NCBI GenBank assembly: GCA_017424085.1
Contig: JAFPBP010000277.1
Span: 1 to 7,265 of the forward strand
Direction of reading: 5' to 3'
DNA from: Clostridia bacterium
GTDB taxonomy: Bacteria; Bacillota; Clostridia; Oscillospirales; UBA644
Length of the DNA: 7,265 bases
Made by a program: the position numbers and the translations under genes
Shown: positions 5,674-7,265 of the stretch, in pieces
How positions within the stretch are numbered: the stretch's first letter is position 1
How the letters are laid out: every line of letters starts with the position of its first letter
The notes under the pieces: model-generated
Databases searched by the model: none
What the model saw: only the letters and a program-made list of their open reading frames with translations
What the model was told of the DNA's origin: nothing

Positions 5674-7265
5674 ATGGAAGAAATTTCCAATTTTATTGAC
5701 GAAATCATCGCCGAAGACCTGAGAAACGGCGAGGCGGATCACGTTCACACCCGCTTCCCTCCCGAACCCAACGGGTATCTGCACATCGGAAGCGCAAAAG
5801 CCATCTGGATCAACCATTCCATGGCGAAGAAATACGGAGGCAAATTCAACCTGCGTCTGGACGATACCAACCCCACCAAGGAGGACACGGAATACGTGGA
5901 CGCCATCAAGGCAGACCTGGAGTGGCTGGGAACCATCCCCGACGGAGGCATCTACTACGGCTCCGACTATTTTGATCAATGCTACGAATTCGCCGTTCAG
6001 CTCATCAAGGAGGGCAAGGCGTACGTCTGCGATCTGACGGCGGACGAAATGCGGGAATACCGCGGGACCCTCACCGTTCCCGGCAAGGAATCCCCCTACC
6101 GCAACCGCTCCGTGGAAGAGAATCTGGATCTGTTTGAACGGATGAAGAACGGGGAATTCCCCGACGGGGCAAAGACCCTGCGCGCGAAGATCGATATGGC
6201 ATCCCCCAACATGAACCTGCGGGACCCTGCCATCTACCGCATCGTGCACATTTCCCACCACAAGCAGGGGAACAAATGGTGCATCTATCCCCTGTACGAC
6301 TACGCTCACCCCATTCAGGACGCCATCGAGGGGATCACCCACTCCCTGGGCTCCATCGAATTTGAAAACCACCGTCCTCTGTACGATTGGGTCACCGAGA
6401 ACATTCCTCTCCGTCCCCGTCCCAAGCAGAGAGAATTCGCCCGCCTGAACCTGACCTACACGGTCATGAGCAAGCGCTTCCTGCGTGAATTGGTGGAAAC
6501 GGGCAGAGTGGACGGCTGGGACGATCCCCGCATGCCCACCCTGTGCGGGCTTCGCCGCCGCGGCTACACCCCCTCCTCCATTTTGGAATTCGTAAAGAAG
6601 GCAGGGGTTGCCAAGGCGTATTCCATCGTGGATATCGGGCTTCTGGAGCATTGCATCCGCGCCGAGCTGAACGAATCCGCGCCCCGCAGAATTGCGGTCA
6701 TCGATCCTCTGAAGGTGACCGTCACCAACTTCCCCGCAGACAAGACCGAATATTTCACCCTGCCCAACAATCCGCAGGATGAGAATGCGGGAACCCGTCA
6801 GGTGCCCTTCACCCGTGAGCTGTACGTTGAGAGAAGCGACTTTTTGGAGGACGCCCCCAACAAGTTCTTCCGTCTCAAGCCCGGCGGAGAATGCCGTCTG
6901 ATGGGCGCGTATATCGTCCGCTGTGACGAGGTGATCAAAGACGAAAACGGAACCGTGGTTGAGCTGAAATGCTCCGCAGATCTGGAAACGGGCTGCGGCA
7001 TGCCCACCGACGGACGCAAAGTCCGCGGCACCGTCCATTGGGTCAGCGCCGACTACGCGGTGGATACGGAGATCCGTCTTTACGACCGTCTCTTCACCCA
7101 GGAGAACGTGTTCGACCTGCCCGAGGGTCAGACCTATATGGATCTGCTGAACCCCGATTCTCTCACCGTGAAGAAGAATTGCAAGGCAGAGCCCTCTCTG
7201 GCAGACGCTCAGCCCGCCGACCGCTTCCAGTTCGTCCGCAACGGCTATTTCTGCCGCGACATTCA
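5674..7265 (+). CDS. glnS: Glutaminyl-tRNA synthetase, missing only the C-terminal end
   Basis: 530 codons of a class Ic synthetase that attaches glutamine to tRNA-Gln; by comparison with the 554-residue E. coli enzyme, roughly 25-35 residues lie beyond the window. Landmarks are TRFPPEPNGYLHIGSAKAI (26-44) with the HIGH-type motif read as HIGS, RLDDTNP (61-67), EFENHRPLYDWVTENI (229-244), VMSKRFL (264-270) as the KMSKS-type loop, and GWDDPRMPTLCGLRRRGYTP (281-300), a GlnRS hallmark. Residues about 338-530 form the beta-barrel anticodon-binding region, including NKFFRLKPGGECRLMGAYIV (396-415) and RKVRGTVHWVSADYAV (448-463). The extended YqeY-like N-terminal domain of some GlnRS is absent. AAGGAG at 5661-5666 overlaps the last base of the gltX stop and lies 7 nt before the ATG, so expression is tightly coupled to gltX. 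No terminator lies between them. Its presence points to direct Gln-tRNA charging rather than, or besides, the amidotransferase route. Confidence 0.97.
   Translation, partial: MEEISNFIDEIIAEDLRNGEADHVHTRFPPEPNGYLHIGSAKAIWINHSMAKKYGGKFNLRLDDTNPTKEDTEYVDAIKADLEWLGTIPDGGIYYGSDYFDQCYEFAVQLIKEGKAYVCDLTADEMREYRGTLTVPGKESPYRNRSVEENLDLFERMKNGEFPDGAKTLRAKIDMASPNMNLRDPAIYRIVHISHHKQGNKWCIYPLYDYAHPIQDAIEGITHSLGSIEFENHRPLYDWVTENIPLRPRPKQREFARLNLTYTVMSKRFLRELVETGRVDGWDDPRMPTLCGLRRRGYTPSSILEFVKKAGVAKAYSIVDIGLLEHCIRAELNESAPRRIAVIDPLKVTVTNFPADKTEYFTLPNNPQDENAGTRQVPFTRELYVERSDFLEDAPNKFFRLKPGGECRLMGAYIVRCDEVIKDENGTVVELKCSADLETGCGMPTDGRKVRGTVHWVSADYAVDTEIRLYDRLFTQENVFDLPEGQTYMDLLNPDSLTVKKNCKAEPSLADAQPADRFQFVRNGYFCRDI

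Noticed and set aside
3958..7038. A 1026-codon open frame on the minus strand opposite gltX and glnS
   Set aside because: It is in exact register with two certain synthetase genes and is explained by their codon bias. The translation is Gly/Val/His-rich with no recognisable domain, and it crosses the junction between the two genes.
1..7265. CRISPR arrays, insertion sequences, tRNA or rRNA genes, phage or defence genes
   Set aside because: No regularly spaced repeats, transposase motifs, terminal repeats or tRNA-like cloverleaf sequences were seen on either strand by reading.

Overview
The window looks like a chromosomal housekeeping stretch from an anaerobic Bacillota bacterium, most likely Clostridia (gut Oscillospirales or similar). 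This is inferred from three things: a long-form GluRS with an N-terminal LFPHITKTPEDYEAIYP-type extension that I associate with Clostridia, GC-leaning coding regions separated by very AT-rich promoters with sigma-A-like extended -10 boxes, and strong GGAGG-type ribosome binding sites. I see no phage, insertion sequence, CRISPR, tRNA or rRNA feature.

Left part (minus strand, reading right to left). A PHP-family metallophosphoesterase (2865-3740) is followed by a membrane-anchored alpha/beta-hydrolase-fold protein (1773-2789), and transcription is ended by a strong intrinsic terminator (1623-1664). A fresh promoter (1552-1580) then drives a GT2 glycosyltransferase fused to a GtrA-like membrane domain (454-1500). 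A nucleoside-hydrolase gene lies only 20 bp further on and runs off the left edge (1-433).

Right part (plus strand). Divergently from the PHP gene, a near-consensus promoter (3909-3937) drives gltX (glutamyl-tRNA synthetase, 4003-5661). glnS (glutaminyl-tRNA synthetase, 5674 to beyond the right edge) follows 12 bp later, with its ribosome binding site touching the gltX stop codon. The pair would charge tRNA-Glu and tRNA-Gln separately and so make direct Gln-tRNA formation possible. The leader is too short for a T-box.

Most of the window is ordinary. The points most worth a second look are the alpha/beta-hydrolase with glycine where the catalytic serine should be, a perfect 19-bp palindrome in that gene's upstream region, an inverted-repeat-rich divergent promoter region, and departures from textbook signature motifs in the two synthetases. 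I found no convincing new multi-gene system.
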